A stretch of DNA of 5,585 nt, taken from assembly GCA_943354525.1 (NCBI GenBank), contig CALRCI010000022.1, forward strand, positions 4,001-9,585, in the 5' to 3' direction. Of the stretch, positions 4,515 to 5,585 are shown piece by piece; within the stretch, counting starts at the first letter, position 1, and each line of letters begins with the position of its first letter. The position numbers and the translations under genes were made by a program. The notes beneath the pieces are model-generated. The model was not told the DNA's origin. It was given only the letters and a program-made list of their open reading frames with translations, and did not search any database. The stretch comes from Candidatus Nomurabacteria bacterium. Lineage in GTDB: Bacteria > Patescibacteriota > Minisyncoccia > Phycocordibacterales > UBA9973.

Positions 4515-5585
4515 ATGTATATCGTCACCGTCATCCCCCTCGCCAAAGGGCTCAAGAAAGACACGCTCACCTATTTCTCGGCCAAGGAAATTCCGGTCGG
4601 GACTTTGGTGACGGTGACAATCCGCAACAAAGAAGTATTCGGATTCGTGCTTGAAATTGCCAGCGCTGAACTCGACAAGAGCACCATCAAGCGCGCTGAC
4701 TTCAAACTACAGAAGATCAAGAAATCGCATGGCGTCGTGCCGCTGCCCCCCGGATTTTTTGAGGCCACGACACTGCTCGCGAAATACTACGTTTGCTCGC
4801 TCTCACAACTGTATAATTTACTTCTGCCAAAACCGTTGCTCGAAATTCTCGCCAAGTCGAAAATAGATTACGGAACTCATGGCGATAAGCCTGAAATTAT
4901 CCGCCAGGAAAAATTAGTTCTGCAAGCACCGTTTGCCGATCGTTTGTCGTGGTACAAATCGTGCATCCGCGAATCATTTGCCCGACGTGAATCAGTTTTC
5001 ATCGCCGTACCGACGATTGCCGACGGTGCGTTACTTCACGAATCTCTCTCTCGCGGCATCGAAGAATTCGTGTATCTCCTCTCAAGCGATCTCTCAAAAA
5101 AAGAATTCGACAAGAACATCAAATCCATCGTCACCGAAGAACATCCCGTGCTCATCATCGGCACCGTGCCATTTATCGCCACACCACGGCGTGATCTCGG
5201 CACTATTATTATCGAGCGCGAATCATCGGGCTCGTATCGTACGATCGGCGCACCCTATGTCGATCTGGCACTCTACGCTGAGTTATTTACAAACGTACAA
5301 AAAGAGCGATTCATTCTCGCCGATACGCTGCTCCGCGTCGAGACATTTCATCGATATTCCACGCACGAACTTGGCGAAGTTCTGCCAGTAACATTTCGCA
5401 TTCCAGAACTCGCACCACTACAGATACTTTCAACGAAGCGCGACGAGAGCGCGCCAAAGAAACCATTCTCCGTATTTTCTGAAGTAGCTGAAGTGAGTAT
5501 TCGTGATGCGCTTGCTGCTGGAGAGCATATCTTTCTTTTTACTCTTCGCAACGGTCTCGCGACATTTTCTGTCTGCAAAACGTGC
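4515..5585 (+). CDS. priA: PriA-like primosomal protein N', helicase motifs degenerate, 3' end outside window
   Basis: PriA recognises stalled replication forks and reloads the replicative helicase. The frame is open for 357 codons to the window edge with no stop. Seen: an N-terminal 3'-end-binding-like domain (about 1-105, with IPVGTLVTV and FGFVLEI). A segment SVFIAVPTIADG (160-171) matches the family's VLVPEIALT region, and VLIIGTVPFIATPRRDLGTIII (212-233) matches its VVGTRSA-F-P region. AALAAGE-like ALAAGEHIFLFTLRNGLATF (332-351) and CKTC (354-357) match the R-GYAP and first zinc-knuckle CxxC. Oddities: no GxxGSGKT loop exists near 138-160, the DEEH box is replaced by ERES (234-237), and motif III (GSATPS) is replaced by ADTLLR (269-274). 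It may therefore bind forks without unwinding DNA. The start is the ATG 6 nt after a -10 box. It lies back-to-back with mreB. Confidence 0.85.
   Translation, partial: MYIVTVIPLAKGLKKDTLTYFSAKEIPVGTLVTVTIRNKEVFGFVLEIASAELDKSTIKRADFKLQKIKKSHGVVPLPPGFFEATTLLAKYYVCSLSQLYNLLLPKPLLEILAKSKIDYGTHGDKPEIIRQEKLVLQAPFADRLSWYKSCIRESFARRESVFIAVPTIADGALLHESLSRGIEEFVYLLSSDLSKKEFDKNIKSIVTEEHPVLIIGTVPFIATPRRDLGTIIIERESSGSYRTIGAPYVDLALYAELFTNVQKERFILADTLLRVETFHRYSTHELGEVLPVTFRIPELAPLQILSTKRDESAPKKPFSVFSEVAEVSIRDALAAGEHIFLFTLRNGLATFSVCKTC

Noticed and set aside
4571..4768. Minus-strand frame inside priA
   Set aside because: It is antisense to the PriA N-terminal domain, whose frame is continuous for 357 codons.

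Overview
The window is five protein-coding genes packed into 5.6 kb with very short spacers: four on the minus strand and one, cut by the right edge, on the plus strand. I see no rRNA, tRNA, CRISPR array or insertion sequence. The gene set and style suggest a bacterium of the candidate phyla radiation (Patescibacteria, probably Parcubacteria-like). The pointers are a soluble TraG/VirD4-like ATPase with a short Cys cluster and a long Pro/Ala-rich tail, a minimal clamp-loader delta-prime-like protein, a short MreB, and starts without Shine-Dalgarno sequences. This placement is inference from recognised protein families, not from a search. No gene needs UGA as a sense codon.

Layout from left to right. 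Positions 9-2141 (minus) encode a TraG-like DNA-pumping ATPase. Just upstream, 2177-2204 is a perfect 28-bp palindrome followed by a T tract, which forms the terminator of the next unit. Positions 2220-2576 (minus) encode an unrecognised 118-aa basic protein with its own strong sigma70-type promoter at 2604-2631. The 150-bp spacer 2577-2726 also holds a perfect 12-bp inverted repeat (2693-2719) immediately after the next gene. Positions 2727-3401 (minus) encode a reduced delta-prime-like clamp-loader subunit, lying 18 bp after mreB (3420-4433, minus). An 81-bp divergent promoter region (4434-4514) separates mreB from priA (4515 to the window end, plus).

The genes cover replication restart (PriA), clamp loading (delta-prime-like), cell-shape control (MreB) and DNA or macromolecule translocation (TraG-like). 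mreB and the delta-prime-like gene probably form one transcription unit, although the latter also has a possible promoter of its own.

Three things stand out. First, four of the five starts have a -10-like hexamer 6-10 nt upstream of an 'ATATG' start and no usable Shine-Dalgarno sequence, which suggests leaderless or near-leaderless mRNAs. Second, the PriA homologue keeps the overall PriA layout but appears to have lost the Walker A loop, the DEEH box and motif III of the helicase. Third, the longest reading frames of the TraG-like gene and mreB carry spurious hydrophobic N-termini read from terminator and promoter DNA, a trap for automatic annotation.
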